Part shown: positions 1 to 13,300 of the stretch, piece by piece
Numbering within the stretch: the first letter of the stretch is position 1
Layout of the letters: each line of letters begins with the position of its first letter
The notes under the pieces: model-generated
The model's input: only the letters and a program-made list of their open reading frames with translations
Databases searched by the model: none
Told to the model about the DNA's origin: nothing
Assembly (NCBI GenBank): GCA_038363925.1
Contig: JAQQWL010000005.1
Location: forward strand, 3,596,001-3,660,000
Length of the DNA: 64,000 bases
Source: Apiospora phragmitis
Lineage: Eukaryota > Ascomycota > Sordariomycetes > Amphisphaeriales > Apiosporaceae
Direction: 5' to 3'
Translations under genes and position numbers: made by a program

Positions 1-570
1 TTTATTCGTTAAAAATTAAAAACCTTAAATAATTTAATTAAAGCTTAATTTTAAACTAAATACGTTCGAAACCGTATTATATAATATTAAAATAACTTTC
101 CGATATTTATTTTAATTAGTTTTAATTAAATCGTAAAAGCTATAACGTATATTATATACCGAGTTACTTTTTTAAAAGATAAGAACGCGATACTTTAAAA
201 AGTAAATAAAATATTTAGCCGGCGCCGCCGTATAAAGAAAACGGCTATAAAATACAAATTTACTTTATATATAAATTAAAAAAGACTTATAATTTTAAAG
301 AGATATTAATAAATAGCTATTAAACGAATCGCGTCGGAGGAGTAATTATACGAGGACGTTTAAGACACGCTTATAACGCTATAGAATCTGTGGAAAGCCC
401 GGGTATAATACGCGTACTTATTAAAATAATATAGAAATATCTAGAGATAAGGATTCCGATTAATTTTAATATATTAAATACGTTATAATAAAATTAATTT
501 ATACTTTATCGAAAGGGGTGTAAAAGAATAAAACATTCGCTTGTGTGAGACATTCGCTTATGAGATACGT
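1..570 (+). mobile_element. 3' part of a RIP-degraded Fot1/pogo-type DNA transposon
   Basis: Bases 1-480 are a clear but diverged direct repeat of 16193-16690, the 3' end of the complete pogo-type element at 14884-16752. The copy ends in a terminal inverted repeat (AT-rich version of TTCACTTGTGGGGTACGT) at about 550-570, followed by TA. CpA/TpG are almost absent, as expected after RIP. The 5' part lies outside the window. No intact reading frame remains, so it cannot encode transposase. Confidence 0.75.
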
Positions 571-572
571 TA

Positions 573-1665
573 ATCGAGTTAATACTCGTCGTAACACGCG
601 CCGATTATTATAAGAAAGCGAAATCGGTTTAGTTTAATAATCGAGAATAGTTAACGGCTATTAAATATATTAATTATAAAGCTAATATATTCCGGCGTTT
701 TTAATCGTTTAAAATTAATATTATTTCGTAAATTAGTTTTATAAATACGACTTACTAGGTAATTAAGTAATTAAACTAACTTTTAACGGCTAGACTAATA
801 ACGAAACGAGCTTAAATTAAATTCGATATTTTAATAAGTATATTAAAACGTGAACGAAAAGCCTTTATCGCCTCTTAATCTTAGACGGTTATAAAAGTTA
901 TATTTCGGCCGAATTCGAAGAATATTATAAAAATAACGGCATTATTACGTTTAATATACCTCCTTACTCTTTTTACTTACTTTAATTTTTAAATATAACA
1001 CTTTATTCGTTATTAAAGCGTATTTATTTAAAAGAAATCGAGTTATTTATTAAGGCGTTAATAAACTATATTACGAAGCTAAAGTACTTTATCGCTTTTA
1101 AGGCCGCGTATTTTATTATTTTTATAAAAAATAATAATAAATCTAAATTTAACGGATCTAGTTTAATACTTTACTACCCGGGTAAAATAATTAATAAGTT
1201 AAATATATCTTTAAACGCTTACACCTAGCTCGTCGCGTCCGGGGACGGCTAGTACTTATAACCCTTAAACGCCGTTTAACCTTTAATAAACGATTAAATA
1301 CTTTATTTTTATTAAAAGTAAGGTTTCTACTTATTAAAAAAGCTTTTCAACGTTACTTTTAAATATTATAAACAAAATAAAGAAAATTATATATATAATA
1401 ACCTTTATAAAGGATTAAATATATATTTTATAAGAGGTTAATTTAATATTTTATAAGCGCCGGAGATCTAAAAAATCGCGCGTCTAGCTTAGAGGAGCCT
1501 TTATTATATAAAAATCTCAAGAGCTACAAGACGAGAAGGTAAAAAGGAAGCGTCTAGTAATTAATAAATACGGAACGAGGGGTCCGTCTAAGCGGAGGGC
1601 GACCGGTAGAAGGCGCTGTGATATTTGCGGCGAGATAGGTTATAATACGTAAACTGTTAGAACAG
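573..1665 (+). mobile_element. RIP-degraded pogo-type transposase, C-terminal half
   Basis: Broken translation of about 790-1170 gives the C-terminal part of a pogo/Fot1 DDE transposase: a strand resembling LLILDGYKSYISAEFEEYY, then a segment with NIPPYS and LILYYPGK-like ends. At about 1600-1660 a CCHC-like knuckle is readable (RRCDICGEIGYNTRTV), which is typical of the tail of these transposases. Many stops arise where TpA has replaced CpA. The family differs from the element ending at 570, because its sequence is not a simple repeat of 14884-16752. It is truncated by the LTR-like repeat at 1671. Confidence 0.65.
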
Positions 1666-1670
1666 CTAGA

Positions 1671-1909
1671 TGTTTATATTACTTTAAAAAGGGTGCTACG
1701 TACCTACGCGTACGAACCCCTTTTTTATTTTATTAAGAGGGGTATACGATGCCCTTCGTAGCTAGCATTAGTTAAAGATAAATATAAATAATAAAATATA
1801 ACGATATAACCTCGATTAAACCCGGAATTAATATATATATACGAAAGCTCATTTAATATAAATATATAAAAAGGATATAAAATTAAATAACGAATTAAAT
1901 AAAGAGTAA
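1671..1909 (+). repeat. Solo LTR-like repeat, copy a
   Basis: A ~240 bp repeat starting TGTTTATATTACTTTAAAAA and carrying the conserved block GTGCTACGTACCTACGCGTA. It recurs at 3781-4007, 9965-10310 (interrupted) and 10312-10556. Copies b and d flank the internal regions of two retrotransposon copies, so this unit is best read as an LTR. Here no matching internal region follows, so it looks like a solo LTR. Boundaries are approximate because RIP has blurred the ends. Confidence 0.6.
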
Positions 1910-2639
1910 CTTTAATTAATTTAAAGTGTTAAAATTATATTAAATTATATAAAAATAATAAAATATGAAAAAGTGGCCGACTTAGTAATAAACTACGTTA
2001 ATAGAAATAAAATAAAATAAAAATATTTAATTCGCTGAAAAAATAAAATAAAAATATTTAATTCGCTTATAAAATATATTATTATAACCTAGCTTAACTA
2101 TATAACCTAGACCCACTTTTAACACGGCTTTATAATACCTCGAAATATATACGAGACTTAATATAAGCTAGCCTCACTTAGTTAACCCTTATAGCCCACT
2201 AATAATAACGGACCTACTCGTTAAAAACGCGATAATAGTTATTTAAAAAAGAGCACGGGGTAGAATAATAACGATAGTATTAAACGATTAAGATAAACTA
2301 AACAACTAGGTTTAAATAGCTAAAACTAAATAGCTAAGCCTAGATAAGCTAAGACCGTACGAACTAAACGAATAACTAACTTAGGTCACGTAAAAATAAA
2401 ATAACCAAGAGGTTAGCAGCTCTCGAGATCTTAACGAGATCTAGAGAGCCGGCTCGACGAAATCTCGCGAGACCTTCGAGATCCCGGGAACTAAGGATAT
2501 TAATAAAAGAGAGACGAGATATATAATAATAAATATACCCTATATATTTTATATAAACACTTTTTATTATAATAATTAATTTAAGCATTAATTTAATTTA
2601 TTAATGAAATAAATAGCTTTAATAATTATATATTATAAA
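1910..2639. other. AT-rich RIP-degraded DNA, no identifiable gene
   Basis: Strongly CpA-depleted sequence with a more GC-rich patch at 2400-2510. A short tandem duplication (AAATAAAATAAAAATATTTA) occurs at about 2007-2060. I recognise no protein domain; the 70-residue open frame on the minus strand at 2376-2588 shows no family features. Confidence 0.6.
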
Positions 2640-3780
2640 TCTTGTTATTAAACTATTTTTATTATTATTTTATAAATTAAAAAACTATTACTTATTATAT
2701 CGATAAGGCGTTTATTTTATCGCACGTTTAAATACTCTCTCGTATTATTAATATAAACTTAAGTACGTCTTATTAAGTTTTTTTAAAGCCTAGATAACGT
2801 TTATTATATATATTATATTAATATTAAATAAATGTTAACGTAATTTTTTACTAAATTAATTATATTATTAAATTAACTACTTACTTTATATTTTACTACT
2901 TTATATAAATTAATTAAAATTACTCTTTATTTAATTTATTATTTAATTTTATATCCTTTTCATATATTCGTATATTATAACTTATCTAATATAAATATTA
3001 TAAAGCTTTTTATTAATCGCCTTTTATTAATCGCCTTTTATTATAATAAACCATTTATTTCGCTTTTATTAATTATTAAACGTTTTTTTTTACTGTTTTA
3101 TTTTATAACTTTTAAATATTTTATATAATAAAAGCTTTTTAAATTACACGCGCGATTTTTCAACTTATTAACGCTTAAAAAGTATTAAATTAATCTTTTA
3201 TAAAGAATATATTTAATGTTATATAAAAGTTATTTTATATATTATTATATATATACTTTCTTATTATTTAGTTTATAATATTTAAACTTAATATCGAAGA
3301 ACTTTTTTAATAAATAAAGGCTTTATTTTTAATAAAACTAAAGTATTTAATTACTTAATAAAGGTTAAATTACGTTTAGATGTTATAAGTATTAATTATT
3401 TTTAAACGCGACGAATTAAATATAAGCGTTCGAAAACATATATTGAATTTACTAATTATTTCTTTTAAGTAGTAAAGTATTAAAATAAATGCGTTAAATT
3501 TAAATTTAATGTTTTTTTATAAAAATAATAAAATGCGGGGCTTTAAAAGCGATAAAGAGTTTTAGTTTATAGTATAATTTATCGACGCTTTAATAAATGA
3601 CTCGATTTTCATAAAATAAAAACGTTTTAATAATAAATAAAGTATTATATTTAAAGATTAAAATAAGTAAACAAAAGTAAAAAAGTATATTAAGCGTAAT
3701 AATGTCGTTATTTTTATAATATTCTTTAAATTCGGCTAAGATATAGCTTTTATAACTATTAGAATAGCTAGAACTAAAGC
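2640..3780 (-). mobile_element. RIP-degraded pogo-type transposase fragment, inverted
   Basis: The minus-strand frame ending at 3590 reads SYILAEFKEYYKNNDIITLN, the same transposase block seen on the plus strand at 790-960. This copy is therefore inverted relative to the one at 573-1665. It stops abruptly at the LTR starting at 3781, so the retrotransposon probably inserted into it. The remainder towards 2640 is too degraded to translate. Confidence 0.6.
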
Positions 3781-4007
3781 TGTTCATATTACTCTAAAAA
3801 GGGTGCTACGTGCCTGCCCGTACGAACTCTTATTCTATTTTATTAAGAGGGGTATACGATTCCGCTCGTAGTTAGCATTATAAATAAATATAAATAATAA
3901 AATATAATAATATATTATTATTTAAACCCTTATTTATACGTATATACGAAAGCTTATTTAATATTAATTAATAGTTATATAAAGTAATTATGAATTAATA
4001 AGAGTAA
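3781..4007 (+). repeat. LTR-like repeat, copy b (5' LTR of copy A)
   Basis: It starts TGTTCATATTACTCTAAAAA and contains GGGTGCTACGTGCCTG, homologous to the copies at 1671, 9965 and 10312. The homology to copies a and d fades after the shared AGAGTAA-like end near 4007, which I take as the LTR border. Confidence 0.6.
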
Positions 4008-6049
4008 AGAGATTAGGTTTCGAGTTATACGCGAAATTAATTAAGCTATATATAATTATATATTTAAACAACTTTATTATACGATTTATAAAACGATTTA
4101 TAAAACGATTAATAAAATAATAACCCTTATTAAAATAGAGTTAATTACAGTCGGCGAATCGAGATCGAGCTTAGACGTATCGAACTTAAATAAATTAATA
4201 ATTTTAAACCTCGAACTATTTACGTATAAAAAAGTATCTTAAAATAACGAGATCTTATTAATAATTTAAAAAAGAAACGTTAATCCCGCTTTTTAAGAAT
4301 CCGAACTTTTAAATATATTTTTAAAAAAAATAATACTAGAATTATTTACGACGTATTGTATATAATACTTTTTAAAATATTATATATTAAAAATAAAAAG
4401 AATTTTCCTTAAAAAAGTATTTAATATAAAATTTAAAGAATAAATGGAATACTATTTCGGTTAAATAATCGTACTTTTTAAAAAAAGCTTTATTATTATT
4501 TTAAAAGAAACGGAGTTAATATACCAGTAAACGGATCTTTTAAAAGTAAGCTTGTAAATTTAATATTACCGGCCGCTTTTACCTATTAACGAGACCGAAC
4601 GATAGAACCGATTTCGGAAACCCGAAAAGAGGATATTCTATACTCTTCTCGAGAATAAATAATTAAATAACCGCCGCTTAAGCGAGAGACACCCGGTTTC
4701 CGTACGGAGTAATCGTTCGCGATATTACGGGATAATTTAGGCCCGACGTTTAACCTTAAATTCTTAAATACTTAAGCATCGTATAATATCGTCCCTTTTC
4801 TTTTTTTAACTCTAGTACCGCCGGACTAGACCGTACGATTATCGAGTTTAGCGTACGTTATAAAATATAATATCCTTTTAAGCCGAGTTATTTATAAAGG
4901 TAAAATCGATTAAAATAAGATCGTTTACTTTTTTAAAGGTATAAAAAAAGAACTATACTAGTAAACTATACGATATTTTTTATAATAAAGTATAAATATT
5001 TATTAAAACATTTTAACGGTTAAATATATTAAAAGATTAATATTATATAATCTTTCCGAATACTTTTTCCGGCTGCGCGGAGGTATTTTATTTTAATTAT
5101 ATTAAACTTAAATAGAAATAAAACGAGATATACCACTTTATAAACTCGTATTTTAATATAATAATAAATTACGTATAATGTTTTATAGATTAAATAATAA
5201 CCTTTTTTATATAAGTAAAAACGTTAAAAAGTAATTTATCGAGGTTTTAGAAATCTTATTAAATAAGCTCTAACTCGTATAACGAGCCCTTAGAAAGGGA
5301 TTCGAAGGAGAGATCGTTCTTTATACCTTAGTTGTACGAGCTTACTAAGAAGTTCCGGAGTTTATACCGGTTTTTATTATTTAAAAACTAATATACAAAG
5401 CGCTATTCTCGGACTTTCGCGTATTATTAAGTATAATTACGGATTAAAAGCTTTCGGAATAATATTTAATAAAGAAACTATATCGAGATTTAGCTACGGA
5501 TACGTATCTAGTTAATAAACGGTTTATAAATAACCGTATAAAAAGAAACCGATTAGTTTATAATAGTAAATTACTATATAATAACCGATTATTAAAATAG
5601 GATAAAAACTAATAATTTACGAAAACGTCTCGATCTAGGTTATTATACGAAAACCGGTAGTTCGAATGAAGAATTTACCGAATTTATTATAAATAAAGTT
5701 ATTAATTAATAAATTATTTAGCTAAAAAACGAACCCGTATAATAATTTAATATTTTTAAGCGTATAATAATATTAAATAAGAACTTTTTATTTAAAACGA
5801 ATACGAGGATTGCGTTCGAGATTAAAAAGAGAAAAAAGAGGAGTTAAAAAACGACGAAAAGGAGTACAACTATTTTAATCCAGAAAATATACAATAAAGT
5901 ATTATTTACTTAATAAACGCCGCGTTTTATTACCGGTTTATTAGCGAAGGTATTTATTCTTTAAGAATAATTACATAAGCCGATTAGTTTAACCTTAATA
6001 GCTTATATAATTAAGTTTATTAAAAAGAGTTTTAAAATACCGGCGCCGC

Positions 6050-6545
6050 TTTGCTGTTGCAGTACGTGTGGACTAACCACTACGCCACAAAGCCAAAAGC
6101 TTCGGAAATAACTAAACAGGTCATTTCTGTCCAATTCTATACTATAAGCGTTACCCCGCACGGGAGACAACCGTTAGCCGTAATACTATGCCTCCTCTCT
6201 AAAGGCATACCCTTATGCCCTAGGGTAACAAGTCCTAGGCGCACATGATTTAGGCTAAGTATAGAGAAACCCCAGGGCTTTTATATAAAGGACGTATAAG
6301 GCCCTGCCCGCTTACTAGCGATCTTACTTAGGTAGCTAGAGAGAGCCCCTGTCCGGCAAGTATAGGAATCGAACCCACGTTTCCTATTTAATAAGTTTAT
6401 TTAATTATTATATTATAGTACGTATAAATTAATTACTACGTTATAAAACTAAAAGCTTCGGAAATAACTAGACAGGTCATTTCTATCCAATTCTATACTA
6501 TAAGCGTTACCCCGCACGGGAGATAACCGTCGGCTGTAATATTTA
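6050..6545 (-). repeat. tRNA-derived SINE-like repeat, tandem one-and-a-bit unit
   Basis: On the minus strand an A-box-like TGGCGTAGTGG lies at 6087-6077 and a perfect B-box GGTTCGATTCC at 6375-6365. A second, RIP-altered A-box region is at about 6445-6430. The block containing CCGCACGGGAGA and GGTCATTTCTGTCC occurs twice (6092-6180 and 6449-6540), giving a period of about 360 bp. The insertion interrupts copy A relative to copy B near 13030. Its core (6050-6330) is much less RIP-altered than its surroundings. Related degraded copies lie at 10031-10165 and 12008-12545. The open frame at 6051-6248 is not considered a gene. Confidence 0.6.
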
Positions 6546-9500
6546 CTTTCGATAATAGGAAAGCTTTAAATAAAGGCTTATATACGAAAGAATTTAAACG
6601 TACGAATCGATTAGACCCTAAGGAACGTCGAAATTAAGTTCGGAAGTTTAAAACCTATTTCGTCGATTAAAATAATTAATATACGGAACCGATTAAAGGT
6701 AATTAGGTACTATATTTTAAATATTATAACCCTTTTTTTATTTTCGTTATAAAACGCCGATTAATTTAAAGCGTATTATAATAGTATTTTTAATTTTATC
6801 GTATAAAAAAACGGCGAGATATTATTTATAATTAAGAAATAAGGATACCTATTCTTTAATACCGGCCGTACGGAAACAACGTTATATTTTACCGAAAAAT
6901 AGCTTTAATATTTTTATCGACGGTTTAAATACCTTTGTATAGAGAAGCTCTATACTTTTTTAAAGAACGCCGGTTATGATAACGTTGACCTTGCTATTTT
7001 CGACGAGACTTAAAAGTTTTACTCTTAATATTAATTATATAATCCGGCGTTATAAAGATTTAAATTCTCGTTATAAAAATAAATACGATTTTAATTACGA
7101 GATTATTATAAATATTATTTATATTAATAAATAAAACGTATTTTACGTAATTAATTCGAATATTTTTTTTAAATAATTATATTCCTATATTCGTTTAATA
7201 TATAAAATATTGAAAATACCTCTTATAAATATCAAATATATATATATTAAAAACTTTTTAATTATACCTCGTATAATTCGAGTATATATTTTTAAAAATA
7301 ATTTCGAAATTATATATAAATAATAAGAATTATTTATAAATAAATACTTATTTAAGCTTATTAAATAATAAGTAAAATTAAAGAAATATATATTTTATTA
7401 TATTAAACCTTTAATATTTTATAAAAAAATTTCGGTTATTAAACAAATATCGAAATAATATTTTAAATAGTTATTAAAGCTTTAAATAATATAGTTAGCT
7501 TCGACGGTTTAATACTTACTTTACTCGTATTCGAAATATATTTTCGTATTAACGAGAACTTATTACCGTTATTAAAGATTTAGGTACGAGGAGAAGCCGT
7601 ATAAAAAATAATAAAGATATTTCGAAAGATATGTAGAGATATTAATATTTATTAAGCTTTAAATACTCGGAACGGACCGGTTATTTATAATATCTTAATA
7701 CTCTCGCTTTAAAATAAAGTCTTAATTTAGCGAAAAAAAGAAGGATAAACCGGACTATATAAAATAGTAGCTATTAAAAACCGTACGATCCGAGTAAATA
7801 TTTTAAACGGCTCGAAAGGTTTTCAAGTAACTTAAATTAAGCCGTATTACCGGGAAGAGGCCGGAGAACCGTACGACGAGCCGAATATATAACTAGATCC
7901 GGAATAGCCGGTAAATACTTTAGATACTGAACCGATAGCCGAGGAAATTACGGTAGCTCTTATATAACGTGGCCGAGGACGATTTAGAAAATATTTACTC
8001 CGGAACGTTTTAACCACCGTATTTTTTATTTAAAAAAAATTAAGAGAATTACAACTTAATAATTAAGTTTCGATAAGACGGCGTTATTACTTCGTCCGGA
8101 TATTTATTTTAAAAATCCGACGCGGAGGAGATTAATAATTTCGCTGTACGAAGAGTTTTTAAATTTATTCGATTCGACCCGGGTAAGTATACCGGCCGGA
8201 GAATTTTTAAAATATAGTTTATATAAGAGATTAATAATAAAACTACGAAGTTATATAAAATGTTTAAACTCGTAATATAAATTATAAAGATATAAAAAAG
8301 AGGTTATTTTAATTTAATTATTAATAATTTAGCGGATAAATTAAAGACTTTTTTAGTTTTTAAATTAACCTGAATCCGATATTTTAACCTGTAAAATAAG
8401 CTATATAATAATATATAAACGTATATTTAATTATATAATAAATTAAGTTAATTAATTTATATATATTTACTAATAAAGTTTAAAAATAAGTATTTAAAAA
8501 GTTTTTTTTTAAAATTATATTATTTTTATATAGATTTATAAAATTTAAACTTTAATAATTTAAAATATATTATAAATATGATATATAAAATTTAAATATA
8601 ATAGTTTTAATATATAATATTTATTTATTATTTATTACGAATAAACCGGATATTTTTAATATTATATAATATAAACCGATAATACGTTTAGTTTTATTAT
8701 AGCCTTTTTTTAAAAAAAAAGAAGAAAAAAAGTTGATAAAATAACGATTTTATATAAAGCCGAAAAGCATCTTAACCGAAAATACGCCGATAGAATTAAA
8801 CGGAAATAAGATTCGATTAAAATTATATAATATTCTTTCGAATAAAATGAATTAATAAATTAATTAAAGCTTATCGATTTAAAAAGTATTAATAAAAATT
8901 AATAATATATTTTTAACGAGTAAAACAAAAATATTTAATATTTATTTATTAATTAAAAATTATATATAATTTATTTATTATTATTTAAATTATAACTTTA
9001 AAAAATAAAGATATTAAAAACTTAAACGAGCGTATTAATTCATAAATTTAAAACTCGATACGCGGTTTAAAATATATCCCGCTTAATTTTTAATATATAA
9101 AAATATATATTTTTATTAACGGCTCGTTTATAAATAATAAGCACTTAATTTTTTAATTTAAATATATTAAATTAAGAAATAAATTATACGAAAGATTAGT
9201 TCGAAATTTAAAATAATATTATTTATTAGACCTCGACGAAATATAAAAGTGTTATACGGAGCGTATTAATTAGTAAACTATACGATACGATTTCCGGTGT
9301 AAATAACGGTATTATATTAAATATTATGTTTAAAAGAATTATATGAACTTTAAAATTTTAAAATATATTAATAACTTTTTATATAAATTCGAAGTTTTTT
9401 TATAATTATTTAATTAAGCTAGGTATAATAAATGAAAAGAAGCTTATAATTAATATTATATCCTTTCGAGAATCGTATAAAAGAAAAGAGATTTTATAAA

Positions 9501-9964
9501 CTTATTATATCGATAATAAAAATAACCCGGTAAATACTTTTATTAAAATATTTTTAAATAAGGCCCTTAAGTAAGTAATATTAATAAATAGCCTTATTAT
9601 ACGTATAGAAACGTATATCGAAAAGCTAGACTTATACGTCCCCGATAAAGTATAACGTTTCGCGATATATAACGGTACCCTTATTATTATTACTACTTTT
9701 AAACCGTTCTTTTTTATTTATAACGAGAGATAATATATATTAATATATAATAGCTTTTTTTATTATTATTAAATAATTAAAATAATTAATTAAAAGGATT
9801 TTTTACCCGATAAAATTAATATTAAAAAGGTATAATATTATTTTTACAGCTTAAACAGGCACTAAATACCGGATTAGCGTAACTTATCCGTACGAGACCT
9901 TTGAGAAGGGAAGGCCCGTATTTAAAAAAAGGAATAAGCTGATTTTATTACTAAAATAAAAAAC

Positions 9965-10310
9965 TATTAATATTATTTTAAAAAAGGTGCTACGTACCTA
10001 CGCGTACGAACCTTTTTTTTATTTTATTAAAAAGGTGTTATATTATGTTTAAACTAATTATTACGTTATAAAGTAAAAGTTTTAAAAATAATTAAACGGT
10101 TATTTCTATTTAATTCTTTGTTTTAAATATTACCCCGCGGGGGGATTAACCCGCCGATTATAATAAAATAGTATACGAGACTTTTTATAATTAATATTAT
10201 AAATAGGTATAAATAATATAATATAATAATATAATATTATTTAAACCTTTATTTATATATATATATAAAAGCTTATTTAATATTAATTATTAAAATAATA
10301 CGAATTAAGG
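9965..10310 (+). repeat. LTR-like repeat, copy c (3' LTR of copy A), SINE-interrupted
   Basis: It begins with an ATATTATTTTAAAAAAGGTG-type start and GCTACGTACCTACGCGTACG. The LTR is interrupted at about 10031-10165 by a piece of the tRNA-derived repeat and resumes with the same 3' half as the other LTRs. It abuts copy d directly. Confidence 0.5.
10031..10165 (-). repeat. Degraded fragment of the tRNA-derived SINE-like repeat
   Basis: It shares the order of blocks with 6449-6540: a degraded A-box (ATTACGTTATA), AATTAAACGGTTATTTCT, and TACCCCGCGGGGGGATTAAC. It is strongly RIP-altered. It sits inside LTR copy c. Confidence 0.5.
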
Positions 10311-10311
10311 T

Positions 10312-13300
10312 TTTTTATACTATTTTAAAAAAAGTGTTATGTATTTACGCGTACGAACCCCTTTTCTATTTTTTAAAAAGGGTTATATAATACCTTTTAT
10401 AGCTTATATTAAAAATAAATATAAATAATATAAATATAAATAATATAAATATAATAAAATAATCTCGATTAAACCTAAAACTTTTATATATACGAATAGT
10501 TTATTTAATATTAATTAATAATTATTTTTAATTATTATAGATTAATAAAAGTAAAGGGACGATTTTACGCTTTTATTAATATAAGGGCGACCGTGTTAAG
10601 GAGCCGCGAGAATTTCCGCCCGTTAGATATTCGGAGGAAGAGTTGAACTAAATTAACCGTATGAGGAGAAACCTTTTTTCCCGAGTGTATATTATAAAGA
10701 GGAAACTAGGTTGCGAATTATACGCGAAATTAATTAAATTAAATATAATTATATATTTGAATAATTTTATTATATAATTTATAAGGTAATAACCCTTATT
10801 AAAATAAAGTTAATTATTATAAACGAATCGAGACCGAGTTTAACCGTATTAAATTTAAAGAAACCGATAACCTTAGCTTTAAATTTAGACCTCGAACTAA
10901 CTATATACGAAGTAGTATTTTAATAGATTTAAATCTTATAAATAATTTAAAGAAGGATCGTTAACTTTAATTTTTAAAAGCTTGAATTTTTAGAGATATT
11001 TTTTAAAGAGATACCGCTTAAATAATTTATAACGTATTTTATACAATGCTTTTTAAAATATTATATATTAAAAATAAAAGGGACCTCTTTTTAAAAATCG
11101 TTTATTATTAAGTTTAACGAATAGACCGAGTATTAATTTAATTAAATTAATCGTATATTTTAAAAAGAGTTTTTTAATTATTTAAAAAAAATTTAACATC
11201 GATATATTAACGAATAAATCCTTTAGAACTAAGCTCGTAAGCTTAGTATTATCGGCCGCTTTTATATAATAATAAGACCGATTTCTAAAACTCGAAAAGA
11301 GGATATTTTATATTCTTTTTTAAAATAAATAATTAAATAACCGCCGCTTAAGCGAAAGATACCCGGTTTTTATACGGAATAATTATTCGCGATATTACGA
11401 GAAACTTTAAGTTTAACGTTTAACTTTAAATTTTTAAGTATTTAAACGTTATAAGATATTAATTTTTTTCTTTTTTTAATTCTAATACCGGCGGATTAAA
11501 CTACATAATTATTTAGTCTAGTTTATATTATAAATATAATATCCTTTTAAGCTAAGCTATTTATAATAATAAAATCGATTAAATTAAGGTCGTTATTTTT
11601 TCGAGGGTATAGAAAAAAGAAAAAAACTATACCGATAAGCTATACGATATTTTTTATAATAAAATATAATAACTGTTAAATATATTAAAAGATTAGTATT
11701 ATATATTTTTTTTGAATATTTTCTTTAGTTATGCGAAAGTATTTTATTTTAATTATATCGGACTTAAAAAGAGATAAAATAAGATATATTATTTTATAAA
11801 CTCGTATTTTAATATAATAATAAATTACGTATAATATTTTATAAATTAAATAATAAGCTTTTTTATATAAATAAAAAATAAAAACGTTAAGAAGTAATTT
11901 ATTAAGGTTTTAAAAATCTAATTAAATAAGTTTTAATTCGTATAATAAGCCCTCGGAAAGGGATTTAAAAGAGAAATCACTTTTTATACCTTAGTCGTAC
12001 GAGCTTACCGGGGTGTTATAATACGTTTAAATTAATTACTACGCTATAAAATAAAAGTTTAGGAAGTAATTAAACGGTTATCTCTATTTAATTCTACGCT
12101 TTAAATACTACCCCGCGGGGGACTAACCCGACGATCGTAATATTATACCCCCTCTCTAAAGGCATACCCTTATACCTAAAGCGATAAACTCTTAATAACC
12201 GTATAATTTATTTAAATTTAATATAAAAAAACCTTAAAGCTTTTATATTAAGAATTAATTTATATAAAGCCTTATTTATTTATAAGCGATTTTATTTAAA
12301 TAATTAAAGAGAGCTCTTATTTAATAAATATAAAAATTAAACCTACGTTTCTTATTTAATAAATATAAAAATTAAACCTACGTTTCTTATTTAATAAATA
12401 TATTTAGTTATTATATTATAATAAGTTTAAATTAATTATTACGTTATAAAATAAAAGCTTTAAAAATAATTAAACGGTTATTTCTATTTTATCTAACCCT
12501 TTAAGTGTTACCCCACGAGGGATTAACTCTCCGATTATAATAAAAAGAGTTCCGAAATTTATACCGGCCTTTATTAATTAGAAACTAATATAAGAAGCGT
12601 TATTTTCAAATTTTCGCGTATCGCTAAGTATAGTAACGGATTAAAAGCTTTCGAAACGATATTTAATAAAAAAACTATATTAAAACTCGGTTATTAATAC
12701 GTACTTAATTAATAAACTATTTAGCCGAAAAACGAACCCGTATAATAATATTAGATAAGATCTTTTTATTTAAAACGAATATAAAAATTTCGTTCAAAAT
12801 TAAGAAAAGAAAAGGGAAGAGTTAAAAACGAGGAAAAGGAGTATAATTATTTTAATTTAAAAAACGTATAATAAAACATTATTTATTTAACGAACGCCGC
12901 GTTCTATTACGGGTTTATTAACGAGGATATCTATTTTTTAAAAATTATTATATAAGCCGATTAATTTAATTTTAATAATTTATATAACTAGACTTATTAA
13001 AAAGAGCTTTAAAATATCGGCGCCGCCTTACTTTTAATAATTAAAAAGCCTTAAATAAAATCTTATATACGAGAGAACCTAGACGTACGAATCGATTAAG
13101 CCCCGGGAAACGCCGAGATTAAGTTCGAAAGTTTAAAGCTTATTTCGTTAATTAAAATAATCGATATATAGAATTAATTAAAAGTAATTAAGTATTATAT
13201 TTTAAATATTATAACCCTTTTTTATTCTCGTTATATAATATTAACCGGTTTAAAACGTATTATAATAATATTTTTAATCTTATTATACGAAAAGACGGCG

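Larger units (their letters stand above)
3781..10310 (+). mobile_element. Ty1/Copia-type LTR retrotransposon, RIP-degraded (copy A)
   Basis: LTR copies at 3781-4007 and 9965-10310 bracket an internal region. At about 8160-8330 a broken translation resembles the start of a Copia reverse transcriptase: FDPGKYTGRRIFK, then a block matching the family pattern R/KxxKxxG...YEKSRLVIQ. The internal region is collinear with 10700-14880 (copy B). Stops occur every few codons and CpA is nearly absent, so it is inactivated. A SINE-like insertion splits the body at 6050-6545 and another lies in the 3' LTR at 10031-10165. The Copia assignment rests on that one segment; gag, integrase and RNase H were not resolved. 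Confidence 0.6.

Noticed and set aside
6051..6248. 65-codon plus-strand frame inside the RIP island
   Set aside because: It lies entirely in the tRNA-derived repeat; its openness reflects the absence of RIP in that repeat.
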